This document shows positions 34,001 through 46,055 of a stretch of DNA of 64,000 nt, one piece after another. A model generated the notes under the pieces. The model was not told where the DNA came from and ran no database searches. It saw only the letters and a program-made list of their open reading frames with translations. The stretch is from positions 78,468,267-78,532,266 of the forward strand of contig NC_063161.1 of NCBI RefSeq assembly GCF_023159225.1. Direction: 5' to 3'. This DNA comes from Perognathus longimembris pacificus. Taxonomy: Eukaryota; Chordata; Mammalia; Rodentia; Heteromyidae. A program made the position numbers and the translations under genes. Numbering within the stretch: position 1 is the first letter of the stretch; each line of letters begins with the position of its first letter.

Positions 34001-34570
34001 CGTGTCTCAGGGTCTCTGTGCCTGGCTGGGGGCTTAGTCTGCCTGAGCCTCTGGGCAGGACAGGGTCCCCTACCCACAACTCTTACTGGAGGTCCAGCCT
34101 GCAAGGCCATAGGCACCTTTTCATGCTGTGTCCAGCCAGGGGTCAGGGTGCCTGTGGGCCACCGCACGGGAGGAGTCACCTGACTACCCTGGACAAGCCT
34201 TAGGACCCACTTGGGACCTGGCCGCAGACCTCAGGAGGTCACTGAAAGGCTGAACATGAATGTGGCCACGGGGTCACACACACGGCACAGTAGAGGATGG
34301 CCAGGTCTCAGGTTTGGGACTTCCAGGAGAAATGGGAACCCAGCCTGGCGACAGAGGGACCCTGTGCCGTGTACTGGGGGTGTGCTGAGCCTGGCTGAGG
34401 ACATCCTGGATGCATAGAGAAGGCTCCCCTGTCCCCCCCATTCCAGCCACAGGAGGCCTGGCAAGGTCCCAGCCACGTCCATCTGCACAGAACCACTGTG
34501 GGATGGCCTTCCAAGCGCACGAACACCCCCTGTGAGCTCTCCTTATTTATAGATAAACACCTTGAATTTT
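34001..34570 (+). other. TMEM184A: Probable TMEM184A 3' UTR
   Basis: Repeat-free sequence runs from the stop codon to the first SINE at about 34580. It ends in a T-rich patch with a non-canonical hexamer GATAAA at 34552-34557. No AATAAA is visible here, so the cleavage site is uncertain and the UTR could run on through the SINEs. Confidence 0.4.
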
Positions 34571-34579
34571 CTCCTTCCT

Positions 34580-34932
34580 TTTTTTTTTTTGTCCTTTGTG
34601 GGGCTTGAACTCAGGACCTAGGCACTGTCCCTGAGCTATTCTGCTAAAGGCCAGCAATCTAACACTTTGAGCTGCTGACCCACTTCCAATTTTCTGGTGG
34701 CTAATTGGAGATCAGTATGTCATGGACTTTCCTTCCTGGGCTGGCTTCTAACAGATCTCAACCTCCTGAGTAGCTAGGATTACAGGCGTGAGCCACTGGC
34801 ACTTGGCTACCCCTTGGGTTTTCTGTTTGTTTGTGTTTTGTTGGTCACGGGGCTTGAACTCTCTGGGCCTGGACCCTGTCCCTGAGTGGTAGGCTAGTGC
34901 TCTGCCATTTTTGAGCCACAGCTCCACTTCCC
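34580..34932 (-). repeat. 7SL-headed Geo SINE and a Geo-tail fragment
   Basis: Full reverse copy at 34580-34808 and a partial Geo tail at 34835-34932. Confidence 0.85.
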
Positions 34933-35887
34933 CCTTGGCTTTTCTAGTGTTTGTTGAGCCTCTCTTCCTGCAGGGCCAGGATGGGAGAGGACAACAAGGC
35001 CCAATATGTCGGGGAGGGTCCCAGGACCCTCTGCCTGGGGCAGCCCCCTCCAGTGTTGCTCAAGTCAGGTAGGGAAAACTAAAATTCACCATCAGATGCC
35101 ACTGGATGCCGTCTGATGTCCAGCTCTGAGACCCCAGGGAGGCCGAAGTAGCTGCTTCTCTCTGGACTCCATCAGCCTGCAGCGGGCAGGTGGGGCACAG
35201 TCTAGAATGGCCAGGAGACTGCTTTGCCCTCTTCTTCCCCCTCCTCCTCTTCCTTGTTCCCCTCTTCCTCCTCTGTGCTAAGTGGATACAGACCTGCATC
35301 CATGGATTAGAGGAGCTGGGTAGCCTTAGGAACTGGTGCCCTTTGAGAACCTTCTAGCAAAGACCTAGCACTGAGCAGTGTCTCCTTATAGGGGTATCCC
35401 AGGCAGAGGGGGCATGTAGGGAAAAGGCCTGGGTCCCACAGCACAGGCAGCAAGAGGCTAGGGTGTGGGGAGCAGGAGCCTGCTGCCCAGTTGGGCACAG
35501 TAGATGGGAAGGCCCGCAGGCACCCACCAGTCAGGGAGTCTCAGCTGGGTGGCAGCTGTCCGGCCCCAGGAGCTACCCTGCAGGTGCTGCTCCTCTGCCA
35601 TCTCTGTCTGGGAGGGACCGGAACAGGGACACAAAGCCAGTGGCTTCTCTGGGGTTCAGCTGTGCAGCTAGATAAGATAGGTCAGGCTCCTCCCTGTGTC
35701 CCTCCCCGCCCCTGCCTTACTGTTGCCATCTGTGTGGCAGGCCCGCCCACTGGTCAACAGGGCTGGGAGGGAGACTGGAAAGGAGGCTCTGGGATGTGCT
35801 CTGCCCAGGCCTCACTGTAACCACCTGTGAACTCGCCCAGGAGGTCTGTGGCCTCCATACACTGCCTCTACTCAGGGCCAGGATTCT
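34933..35887. other. No gene seen between the TMEM184A and MAFK 3' ends
   Basis: Unique sequence with a short polypyrimidine tract (35222-35275). No exon was recognised. Confidence 0.4.
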
Positions 35888-36122
35888 CTTGGTATTTTTG
35901 TGCTGATACTGGGGCTTGAACTCAGGGCCTGGGCACACTGTTCCTTAACGTTTTCACCCAAGGCTAGTAGTGCCTTGTCACTTGAGCCACAGCTCCACTT
36001 CCAGCTTTCTGGTAGGTAACTGGAGTTGAGTCTCATGGTCTTTTCTGCTTGAGCTGGCTTCAAATTGCAATCCTCAGGTCTCGGCCTCCTGAGTAGCTAG
36101 GATGACAGGCCTGAGGCACCAA
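35888..36122 (-). repeat. 7SL-headed Geo SINE
   Basis: Reverse Geo tail GGGGCTTGAACTCAGGGCCT and reverse head GAGTAGCTAGGATGACAGGC. Confidence 0.85.
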
Positions 36123-36727
36123 TGCCCACCTTGGCCACTCTGAAACACCCACCTCCCCAGAGATACCACTGGGCTTGGCTGCAGAGAAGCCTGGACTAAC
36201 TGGGGTCTCCAGCACCTCCATTCCTGGTGACACAAGCTTTTGTGATGGTCCTGGCAGGTCTGACCCACCGTACCAGGGCCATGGTATCCTCCCCAGTCAG
36301 CACAGGCTGAGACAAGGCTGGCAGGTTTAGAACCCTCAGAGGCAGATCTGCAATCTTGACCCTCCCTTCTTCCTACCTCTGAGGTTGGCAAGAGGCGTGG
36401 CTCGCCACAGAAGGCCAAGCTCAGCCAGCCACTTGGCTGGCCACCGGGTCTGGCTGGGTCCTTGGCTTCCTGGAGTGGCCTCAGGTCACCGTCCAAGGGC
36501 TTCATCCTCTGCCCCACACAGACCTGTGCTCCTCTCGAGAGCCAGCAGGCTCAGGCTCAGGCTCATCGCAGCCAACTAAGCTAGGCAAGGGGGCGGGGGG
36601 GGGGGGGGCAGGGCCCGCCACCTGTGCTACCGGGGCCTCCACCAGGATAGGTGCGCTGTCTGCACAGGACAGGTGTTCATGTCCCCCCGCAGCGGCTCCA
36701 CATTCCCAGGGGGCAGGCCTGAGATCT

Positions 36728-36932
36728 TTTTTTTTTTTTTTGGCATGTTTGTACTTTGGGCTTGAACTCAGGGCATCACATGCAGCTTATTCTGCTCAAG
36801 GCTGGCACTCTACCACTTGAACCAAACTACTGGGTTTCTGCTGGTGAACTGCCCTGACTGGCTTTGAATCATGATCCTCACATCTCAGCCTCCGAGTAGC
36901 TAGGATTACAAGGATAAGCACTGGTGCCAGCC
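36728..36932 (-). repeat. 7SL-headed Geo SINE
   Basis: T stretch at the left, reverse Geo tail, reverse head GAGTAGCTAGGATTACAAGG. Preceded by an 18-base poly-G run (36592-36609). Confidence 0.85.
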
Positions 36933-37069
36933 AAGACCTGAGATCTTGACCCAGCCACTACAGACTGGGCCACAGGGGGAAAATGGGGTTATGAGAGGGA
37001 ATGCTGGGTGCACCCCACAACCTAGGACGCAGGGCTCCTCACCCAGAGCACCAGCCATGCACAAGCAGC

Positions 37070-39376
37070 ATCTGAAACAGGAAACTCTTTATTGCAAGGG
37101 TATAAAAAGTAGTCACAGCGCAACATGTACAGCAATAAATTAGGTGGGGGGGTGGGGGGGAAGCACAGCATATGATCTCAATAATTTATATCGTGGGAAA
37201 AAGCAGCACAAAAAAATAATAAATATTGAAATGAAACTACCAAGGCAGAAGCCAGGGAAGCCAGGGCCATCACGGACCGGCCTCCGACACCTCAGAAGCA
37301 AAGCTTGACTTCTTTGGGGAGTGGAGGCACCAGACAGAAAAGAAACCCATGCCACAGAGAGGTTCTTGTTTTGTTTTTTGTTTTGTTTTCTTAAATTAAA
37401 AAATAAATCCATATATTAAATCGTGACAACAAAATGTCAGTGATCTGAAGTTAAAGCAGAGGGCACCTGTTGGGTGGCCTGGGAGGGGCTGGGCGGGTCG
37501 CCCCAGAGGCAGAGGGTAAGGAACCCCATCTTTAGCAAAGCACCAGAGGCTGAGAGCAGTCACCTGCCTGCCGCAGTCCCGTGAGGTGGGGTGCTAAGAC
37601 CCCAAGACTGGAGAGATCTTCCACCCCAGCAGGCCCACCCGCGGAGCAGGGTCCACAAAGAGCGGCCAGTCTGTGGAAGTCGGGGGGAAGGGGTCCTGTG
37701 CCCTACCCCACCCACCGTCTGGCCAACTCCATGCTAGTAGAGAACTACAGTATCAAACTGGAAAACTGTTCTGAAAAATCTATATGATAAAATGTGTATA
37801 TAATTAGATAGATTCTCTCTTTCTAAATACTTCCCACGGTCCTATTGATATCCAATATGGATTACCTACCATGGCTATGGCACGATGGCATTTCCTAAGC
37901 GCCCGTAGGCCCCTGCAAGGGGCTGGGCTGCGGCTTGGCCTGGCCTCCTGCAATCCCCAGGGCCTAGGAGGTGATGAGCCACACAGGGCTGTGCCACAGA
38001 GGACTCCAGCGTCATCTCGGACACAAGAGCACATGGCCGCCCCTGGGGGTGTGGGTCCCATGCCCTCATCCTGATGTGGCCAGTCCCTGCCCAGCAGTTT
38101 AGCAATCTGTGTGTGGGGGGGGGGGACTCATACTGCTGGTGTGAGGGGACAGGCCTAAGGGGACTGGCCTCTGCCTGCCACACATGCTTTCTGGTTGGCA
38201 GCATGAGGGAGGCTCCGTGGGCTGCCACCACCCCTCTATGTCCCAGGACAGCGCAGATGCAAACACCAGCTGACAATCAGAACAAAGGACCTGGGTGACT
38301 GCATCCCAGGAGGCAAGTCCTTGAGGCTCTCCTGCCTGTGCCCCCTGACCCTCCCCAATGTACCCCTCTGGCCTCCTCCACAGCCCGGGGCCCTGGACCC
38401 CACCTGCCTGCCCTCCTCCTTGCCCATCTCCCCCAGCTGCAGGAACCAAAGTCCTGAACTCGCACGTCCACCTCTAGCACGATTCCCCGGCCTCCTGCGG
38501 CTGCTCACCTTCTCCTCCCTCAGAGCAGGGCGAGCAGCTGCCCACTCCACAGCTGTCCCTGCTGAGATGCAGGAGGGCTGGCCGGCTCCTGCACCCCACC
38601 AGAGGCCTCGCTGGGTCACAGAACACTGCGAGAATTCACAACATCCACGAAACTCTCTGCACACATACTGGATGCCTCCCCCACCCCCACCCCCCAGCGG
38701 CAGGCAGGCTGGTCCTCCGGCACCCCGGTGCTGATGCAGAAGGGCTGTGACTGCAGGCGTGCACTGACACAGGGAGGCACCCCAGGCCCACCTTCCCCTC
38801 ACCCCCTCTGGAGGCACAGGCCGGGTGCAAGGGGCTAAAGCAGGCCATAGCAACATTGACAGGGAAAGCTGGAAGACCAGAGCTGCCCACAGGCCCCCTG
38901 TCCTGTCCCCAGGCAGAGGTGTGTGGTGAGGTGCATGCACCCCAGCCAACCCCGCTGACCCCATCCCCCGCCCCCTGCCGGGCACAGCGGAACAGGGCTG
39001 ATGGCTGCTGCTTGTGGAAGGACTGGAAGGCTGAGTCCCCGCTCAAGGCCACAGGGGCCTAGCACTAGGGCTGCTCTTCCTGGAAGACCCCATGGGGAAA
39101 GGCAGAACCCACCGGGGTGACCACACTTCCTGGAAACACACATTTAGGGGGGAAAGTACGGGTGTGAGAGTGTGTGCACGTGTGTGTATGCGTGCGTGGG
39201 GGGGGGGCAGCATGTGGCACCCAGCTCACAAGAGCCTACTTTTCATCCTGCGTCTGCTGTCCCTGTCCTGGGCCCCCGCAGGGTGTGCCATGGCTGGAAG
39301 GTCAGAGTCTGTGCCAGGGACATTAGGGCAGGCAGGAGAGCCATGCCGCTGCCCCCACCCGGCCCCCCAGCAGGCA
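37070..39376 (-). other. MAFK: MAFK 3' UTR (about 2.3 kb)
   Basis: From the MAFK stop codon to the poly(A) signal at 37088-37093 there is no recognisable SINE, unlike nearly every other 2-kb stretch in this window. That fits selection on a transcribed UTR. The distal 300 bases are A/T-rich. On the mRNA strand they contain TGTACATG, close to a Pumilio element. A long 3' UTR is known for human MAFK. Confidence 0.75.
37088..37093 (-). terminator. MAFK polyadenylation signal AATAAA
   Basis: TTTATT on the plus strand reads as AATAAA on the minus strand (context GCAATAAAGAG). It lies about 2.28 kb past the MAFK stop and just before SINE-rich DNA resumes. Confidence 0.75.
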
Positions 39377-41071
39377 CTAGGACGCGGCCGAGAAGGGCAC
39401 AGAGGCGGAGGAGATCTCGGCCGACTTGACGATGGTAATGACGCTGGTGGTGGCCACCTTGGTGGGCGTGACAGGCCCTCGGGCCACGGTGCGCGCGAAG
39501 GTCTGCAGGGCCTCGTACTTGGAGCGCAGGGCGTCCAGCTCCAGGCGCATGCTGCTGTTCTCTCGGGCCAGCTTCTCCACCTCTTGCTGCAGCTCCACCC
39601 GCTGGCGCTCCAGCTCCTCCTTCTGTGTCACCCGCTTGATGCGGCAGCTGGCAGCGTAGCCTCGGTTCTTCAGGGTGCGGCGCCGCTGCTTCAGGCGCGT
39701 CACCTCCTCCTTGGTGAGTCCCCGCAGGTGCTGGTTCAGCTCCCGCACCGACATGGACACCAGCTCATCGTCACTGAGCACTGGGGCATTCTCACCCGCC
39801 TCCTTCTTGACCTGCAGGGGCCGCAGCAGGGCGAGACAAGGAGGGAACCCAGGATCAGCCAGCCACATGGCAGCTTGGGGAAGGAAGGCAGAAAGACCCA
39901 GCAGTGCCCCCCACCTGCCCCTGCCCAGGGCTGACTCTAGCTGCTCTGGGTCTCCAAACCTTATTCTGGTAGTACTATGGATTAACCTTCGGAGACCTCC
40001 ACAGTCTGGAAAGAAAAGCCTCCCTGACTTTTTTATTTTGGTGCCACTACCAGGGCTTGAACAGAGAAGCCTGGTGCTGTCTGTCGCTGAGCATTTATGC
40101 TCAAGGCTAATGCTCTATCACTTAAGCCACAGCTCCACCTCTAGTTTTTTGCTGGTTAATCAGAGAAAAGAGTCTTGGATACTTTTCCGGCCCAAGCTGG
40201 CTTCAAACTGTGATCCTTAGATCTCAGCCTCATGAGTAGCTGGGATTACAAGTGCGAGCCAGAGCCACCAGTGCCCGGCTGGTCTGTATCACTTAAGCCA
40301 CATCCGCCCCAGCCCTTTAGTTTTTATTTTGCTTTTGAGCCAGGGTCTCACAATCACTTTATCTAGGCTGGCCTTGAGATCAATTTCTTCTTGCTGTCCA
40401 CCTCCTGAGTAGCTGGGATTATAGGCGTGAACCACCACACCCAGTGGCTGTGACCTTCTTTGAACAGTTCCCGTAAGGAGAGCAGTGGTTGTGTCACTGC
40501 TAGTCATCACTGTGGAGGTCACAGGCCATAGTGCAGGAGCCTCCAGAGCCCCAGGCCTGGCACAGCCTTTCCAGGCAAACCATGGGAATGCATAGCACCC
40601 CCACCCCCACCTACCACCTGGGGGCAAAGCTAGGGTGCCTCCCAGGAGCTGATGGGAGAGCTGGCTCACGGTCACCCCTTGACCATGGGGGGGCTGAGGG
40701 CACCTAGGAAGGAGAAGGGGCCTGGCCAACCCCAGAGCAGGATCACCCTGCTGTCACAGGGCCATCGTGTGCACCTCTGGCTCTGCAGGAGCAGGGTCTG
40801 CAGCTGCCCGCCCTCCCACCCAGTGTCACATGGCCTAGGTCTTCCAGGCCACCATCCCTTGTCTGTTTTCCCCTTCTCCTGCTGGACGTCCCCCCATTCG
40901 ATGGCCCTCCACCCATTCCTGCGGACAAGCCCTTCTATTCCCCAGGGGAGAAAAGGGCCTCCTGGATTAAGCAGGATCTCTCCGCCAGCCTGAGGCGGGA
41001 CACCGCCCCCACCCCCCAGCCTCTCCCCACGGTACCTTCAATGCCTTGTTTGGCTTGGGATTAGTCGTCAT
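39377..41071 (-). CDS. MAFK: MAFK, small Maf bZIP transcription factor (two coding exons)
   Basis: On the minus strand, the first coding exon is 41071-41036 ([12 protein letters not shown], then donor GTACCG) and the last is 39811-39377 (acceptor CCCTGCAG, stop TAG). They join in phase 0 to give 156 residues, the length of human MAFK. The extended homology region covers about residues 24-50. The basic DNA-contact region is about 51-76, with the Maf signature [12 protein letters not shown]. The leucine zipper starts near 79. VKKE at residues 13-16 spans the exon junction and fits the conserved SUMO motif around K14 in small Mafs. There is no transactivation domain, as in all small Mafs. From family knowledge, MAFK dimerises with NF-E2 p45, NRF1/2 or BACH1/2 at MARE and ARE sites in the nucleus. 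The coding intron is 1224 bp. No damage is seen. Confidence 0.98.
40025..40450 (-). repeat. 7SL-headed Geo SINE and reverse B1-like monomer in the MAFK coding intron
   Basis: Reverse Geo SINE at 40025-40282, then a reverse 7SL-like monomer (AGCCAGGGTCTCACAATCAC through TGAGTAGCTGGGATTATAGG). Confidence 0.8.
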
Positions 41072-41115
41072 AACCCGGGCACAGTCACCAGGACAGAAGC
41101 ACTTGGAAATGGCAG
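41036..41115 (-). other. MAFK: MAFK exon 2 with 44-base 5' UTR part
   Basis: On the minus strand a pyrimidine tract CTCTCTCTCTCCAG ends at 41116, giving an exon of 80 bases that carries 44 noncoding bases before the ATG at 41071-41069. The start codon has G at -3. The donor is at 41035-41034. Confidence 0.75.
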
Positions 41116-41936
41116 CTGGAGAGAGAGAGGAACACGGGAGAGGCAGGGGTCAGACCCAGGCAGGCTCCGCATAGCACCCTGCCTGTCTGTGGGGTGCTCC
41201 AAGGGCCACGAGTGTTCAAACAGCAGGGTCCCAGAGCCCCCAACATGGTAGAGGACGGTCCTCAAGTCCAGCCTCAGCCCTCAGAGCAGCCAACACCAGC
41301 CCCCCATCCTCAGCAGCTGCCTCCAGCCACCACCCCAGAGTGTGCGGGCCTCTCTGGCACTGGGGATGAACTTGAGCTGTTAGCAATGCTGGCTTCCTGT
41401 CTTCACTCTTCACTCCCCTCCTGAACCCAGACAAGACTTTTGCACCCGAGAGGCCCCAGGTGCTGAGTGTCCTGGAGACCAAAGTGACCACAAAGCTTTC
41501 TCCCCTTTCAAGACCAAAGGCGTGTAACCAGCCACTGGATGGCGTCCCAGACTCAGCCTGGCTCCCTGGGGAGACCGGAAGTCCCTGTCCTTGCCCCCAA
41601 GGTGGGCTGGGGCAGAGGACCGGCCACCCCACCTGGCAGCTTAAGGGTCACCTACCTCAGTGAAGGAGGCTGCAGCTGTGGCATGACCACCCACCCAGGC
41701 TGCCCCAGAGCTTCGGGTGGACGGCAAGTTCAAAGGCTGTGGCCCAGAGGTGGGGAGGTGGGAGGCTGCTCCCAGACCTAATCAGCAGACTGGCTGGAGC
41801 TGTCCTGTTCCTGTCCCCGCCAGCCAGCCCCCTAGCCCGCCCGCCCTTCTCGGTTTCCAGTCTGCATTGTGTCACACATTCTAATCATTCATGAAAAACC
41901 CAGCCAAAGCATCCCAAGCATGATTCCCCTCTGATA

Positions 41937-41989
41937 GTTGCCATGGCGACCTTGGGAAGTAGCCAACCCCGGGTGGTCGCCATGGAAAC
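41937..41989. promoter_or_regulatory. Inverted pair of RFX X-box-like motifs in MAFK intron 1
   Basis: GTTGCCATGGCGACC (41937-41951) and GGTCGCCATGGAAAC (41975-41989) are reverse complements of each other at 14 of 15 positions. Each fits the RFX X-box pattern GTNRCC..RGYAAC closely, centred on CCATGG. A FOX-type motif GTAAACAAAC follows at 42062-42071. The flanks carry no SINE. This is a candidate enhancer for an RFX/FOX-expressing (for example ciliated) cell type. Confidence 0.55.
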
Positions 41990-42074
41990 GGAGAAGCCCA
42001 AAAGCAATCATGACTTCAGGTCAGGCTTGTGCGGAAGACATCACCCATCACGAGGTTGTCAGTAAACAAACTCA

Positions 42075-43675
42075 TTCACTTGCCTGAGGAAGGGGTGGGG
42101 GCAGGAAGTGCGCTGAAGGCCTCTGAGAGGGCACCTCTCCACTCCCACACCCCGAACCCCAGACCCTGATTAGGTGAGCAGTGCAGAGGAGCCTCAGAGA
42201 AAACAGGGCAAGGAAACAAGGGCACCGAGGGCATATTTAGCAAATGGCAGGCAGCCTCCCCCACCTGGGCCCTTGGGCCTGAATCCATCCCCCCTGTAGG
42301 CTTGCCCCTTATGGGGACCAATCTCCTTGGCCCCCCTCCACCCTCTACTGCCAGAAAGCCAATGCGAGGCAGGGTCTCAACTGCTTCCAGGGGTGCTGAC
42401 AGTAGTCAGGGCCAGAAGGCTGTGGGGCTAGCTAGGGCTTGGGGTGGTGAGGCCCTGTGGAGGGCTCCTCCTATATCCTCACCAACCACCAGGGGGGGCC
42501 CCCATCACGTGGAGGCCCCAGCTGGGTTACAGGGACATGGCACAAGCCACCTTGTGAGCGAGTGACCCACAGGAGCCAGGCGCCTGGGAGCCATGAGAAA
42601 GTTTTCCGAGTGAGGGAGGAGGGGCCGGGGCCTTCGCTCAGCCTCGGCGTCAGTGGCATAGCTATGGGGTGAGTCACGCAGGCTGTTTACAGAGCCGGCA
42701 CATTCCCACACAGGGGCACCCCTCCCGCGCATGGGCTTGGCGGAAAAGGGAGGAGCTGGGGAAGGGGCCTCTGGCCAGGCCTGAGGTGCAGGGATGTGCT
42801 GAGCTGGTTGCGCTGGGGGTATAGGGGTGGCCAGGATGGGTACACAACACCCAGGTGACCCCAAGAGGGTCAGTATGGGCCAGCACAAGGTCACCGTGGG
42901 CAGTATGCAAGCCCCTCCCCCAGCTCAGACCTGCCACACCCACTGCACAGTGGGCTTCCCGGCACAGGGGCACCAGAAGAGCAGCCACAGGCTCCCTGCC
43001 GGGGGATCATGGTGGGGGACCTCAGCTGGGAGATCCTTCCTCAGTCCTCCAGCCCATCCCAGGATGAGGTGAGGACTCTGCGGATGTGGACAGCGGCCAC
43101 CCTCCCTAAGTGGCCTGTGACACCCCTGACAACACTCTGAGATGAGTGAGGGAAGCCTCCACCTCTAGAGGTCATGCCCTCAGGAAAAAAAGGGGTTCAG
43201 TGAGAAAGCCCCAGGGACATGCCAGCTCCCAAAAGTCCCAGAGCACAGGGAGCCTGCCAGGTGAAAGACCAGCTTGCCCCCTACCACCACCCGTGCCTCC
43301 TCCAGCACAGCCTGTAGAACCACCGGCCAAGCCCCACAACCCACAGCACTGTATCTACACCTTCCACTTGGGGGCAGAAGCCCGGCTCTGTGGGGGAAGA
43401 CTGGACCCTTCTTCGGGGTAACCTGACAGGCCTGGCTAGGGCCTGGGCAGTCTGCCAGAGAGGCAGGGGAGACCTAGATGGACTGCAGGTAATGGGCTGA
43501 GGGCGCACAAAATCCATCCACACCAGGCTGGCGTAAGTTGCTTTACACATCAAAGACAAGGAGAGGGACAGCTAGCTTTGGGGAGAGGTCCAGAGGAGAG
43601 TTTTGGGGTTATTCTGCTTAGCTTGCTTACTCACAGCTTGTGCTTTACAAATTGCCTGTCCAGTATTTTCTGAAT
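42075..43675. other. MAFK intron 1, repeat-poor stretch
   Basis: No SINE for about 1.6 kb, with the AP-1 core at 42670. No exon was recognised. Low SINE density next to the X-box pair suggests regulatory content. Confidence 0.4.
42670..42676. promoter_or_regulatory. AP-1/MARE-type core TGAGTCA in MAFK intron 1
   Basis: TGAGTCA sits in the context GGTGAGTCACGCAGG, followed by a reverse FOX core TGTTTAC at 42683. Single seven-base cores are common by chance, so support is weak. Confidence 0.3.
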
Positions 43676-43679
43676 TGGA

Positions 43680-44245
43680 AGTCACAACGACTTTTCTGCT
43701 TGGGCTGGCTTTGAATCTCAAACCTCTAGACCTCATCTCCCAAGGAACTAGGATTACAGTCAAGAGCCACTGGTGCCTAGCCACAGGAGAATGTTGTAGG
43801 TATGAGAGAGTTTGTAGCCAAGGGCTGGTGGTGTGCGCCTGTAATCCTAGCTACTCAGGAGATTGAGATCTGAAGACCAACGTTTGAAGCCAGCTGGGGC
43901 AGGAAAGTCTGTGCGACTCTTATCTCCAGTGTACCACCAAAAAGCCCACAGTGGAGTAGTGACGCGTGTGTCAGTCTTGGGTAAAAGGGCTGAGGGACAG
44001 GACTGGGAATATGACTAGCGGTAGAATATTTGCCTTACATACATGAAGCCCTGGGTTCGATTCCTTAGCACCGCATGTACAGAAAAAGCCGGAAGTGGTG
44101 CTGTGGGTCAAGTGATAGAGTGCTAGCCTTGAGCAAAAGCAGCTCAGGGACAGTGGCCAGGCCCTGATTTCAAGGCCCAGAACCGGCAAAAATAATAATA
44201 ATAAAAGCTAAGGCCCTGAGTTTGAGCCCCCAGGACTGGTACAAT
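43680..44245 (+). repeat. SINE cluster: reverse 7SL head, then 7SL-headed Geo SINE split by IDL-Geo
   Basis: Reverse head at 43680-43785. Forward host 43821-43998 and 44206-44245 flank an older IDL-Geo (43999-44205). Confidence 0.75.
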
Positions 44246-44477
44246 TAAAAGAAAGGAAAAAGAGTTTGTAAAACGAGAGGCTGTTGGAAGGGAGGGTCCT
44301 GGAAGCTACAGGCACAGCTGGAAGGACCCTTTCCTGAGTCCGGTACAGGGGTGGGAGGCCACATGGGCAGCAGGTGGATAAGCACTACACCACAGGAAGT
44401 CCCAGGGAAGTCCAAGCACATCCTAGAGAGGCAACTGGCCACAAGGCGGCACCTTGCGTGGAAACGCTTTCTTTTTT

Positions 44478-44714
44478 TTTTCTTTTTTTTGTGCTTGTCC
44501 TAGGGCTTGGGCTCAGGACCTGGGCACTGTCCCTGGGCCTCTTCAGCTCTAAGGCTAGCACTCTACCACTCTGAGCCATAGTGTAACTTCTGGGTTTCTG
44601 GTGGTTCACTAGAGTCTCACAGACTTTCCTGCCTGGGCTGGCTTTGAACTGCGACACTCAATCTCAGCCTCCTGAGTAGGTGGGATGACAGGTGTGCGCC
44701 ACTGCACCCGGCCC
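44478..44714 (-). repeat. 7SL-headed Geo SINE
   Basis: Reverse Geo tail and reverse head ending CCACTGCACCCGGCCCG. Confidence 0.85.
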
Positions 44715-44771
44715 GTGGACATACTTCTTGGTGACTACTGTACCTGAAATGGTTAGAAAGTTGGAAATGCC

Positions 44772-44971
44772 GGGCTGGGGATATGGCCTAGTGGCAAGAG
44801 TGCTTGACTCGTATACATGAAGCCCTGGGTTCAATTCCCCAGCACCACATATATAGAAAATGGCCAGAAGTGGCACTGTGGCTCAAGTGGCAGAGTGCTA
44901 GCCTTGAGCAAAGAGAAGCCAGGGACAGTGCTCAGGCCCTGAGTCCAAGGCCCAGGACTGGCAAAAAAAGA
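44772..44971 (+). repeat. IDL-Geo SINE
   Basis: Full-length young-type copy between AAAGTTGGAAATGCC duplications (44757-44771, 44972-44986). Confidence 0.95.
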
Positions 44972-45779
44972 AAAGTTGGAAATGCCATGGCCAGGTGGCA
45001 ATCTGAACAGAAGGCACTGGCAGGGTTGGTCTACCTCACCTCCTCTGCAGGAAAGAGAGGCAGCCACAGCTTCAGGTGACACCCATGCCACAGCACCAGA
45101 GCTGGGGTGGCCAGCCTGTTAACCCCAGTAAGAACCAAGGCAGAGGGCCCTGGTTCCATCAAAGGCAGGGAGGTTTGCTATAGAGGATGGGGAATCAGCT
45201 GGGGGTGGAACAGCAAGTAGCCCACCCACAGCCCAGAAACAAGCCTTTCAGGGTACAGGCAAGACAGGACCACTGTCTCCTATCCCAAGGGTTCATGGCC
45301 TGCCGGCTGCCCTCACCACCCTCTCCCCCAGCAGCCCTCTCCCCTCAAAGCTCTGGCTCAGGAAGAGGAGGGCCCATACCAACCAGAGAGGGTATTCTCC
45401 AAAAAGAAAGCAGAGTGGCCAACAGCCGCAGGCCCAGCAGTCCTAGGGTGGACCTCTTAGGAGGAAAGGAGGCCACACGGAGGTCCAATGCTCAGTGGCA
45501 TGGAGACTAGCCTGGACCACCGTCCTCATCCTCTGCCAAGCCCGGCTGCTGAGCTGGGGACAGGGAGGGTCTCCAGAATGCCTTCATTCTTCAGGGGTGA
45601 CCGTGGCTGCAGCCTCATGTCCCTGCCTCCCTACAGCCCCCAGCCCTTCTAACAAACCTAACGTGGGGTACGCCCTTCTAGTTCTGTTCTCCACAGGTCT
45701 CCAGATGTGGTAGAAAGATGGAGGAGCAGGATGAAGACAGGAAGAGTAGACATGTTCTCTCTGAGAGGAGCAGGTTCAA

Positions 45780-46055
45780 GGGAGGCAGTGAGATAAGCCT
45801 GTAATCCCAGCTACTTAGTAGAGGGCAGAAAAAGGAGGATTGAGATCTGAGGCTAGCTGGGACAAAAATGTGAGACCCTGTTTGAAAAATAACTAACACA
45901 GAAGGGGCTGGGGTATAGCTCAAATGGTAGAGCACCTGAGTTCAAAAACCCCAGTACCAGAGAAACAAAGAAGGAGAAAGAGATGAGAGAAAGACACACA
46001 CAGAGACAGAGACAGAGAGAAAGAAGCAGGTAGGCGGGCAGGCAGGCAGCAATGC
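45780..46055 (+). repeat. 7SL-like/ID-like composite with (GAGA)n-type tail
   Basis: B1-like part (AGCCTGTAATCCCAGCTACT), ID-like part (GGGCTGGGGTATAGCTCAAA), then a purine-rich AGAGAC/GGCA simple repeat. Confidence 0.7.

Noticed and set aside
38236..38985. 249-codon minus-strand open frame downstream of MAFK
   Set aside because: Lies wholly inside the MAFK 3' UTR, in GC-rich sequence, with no recognised domain.
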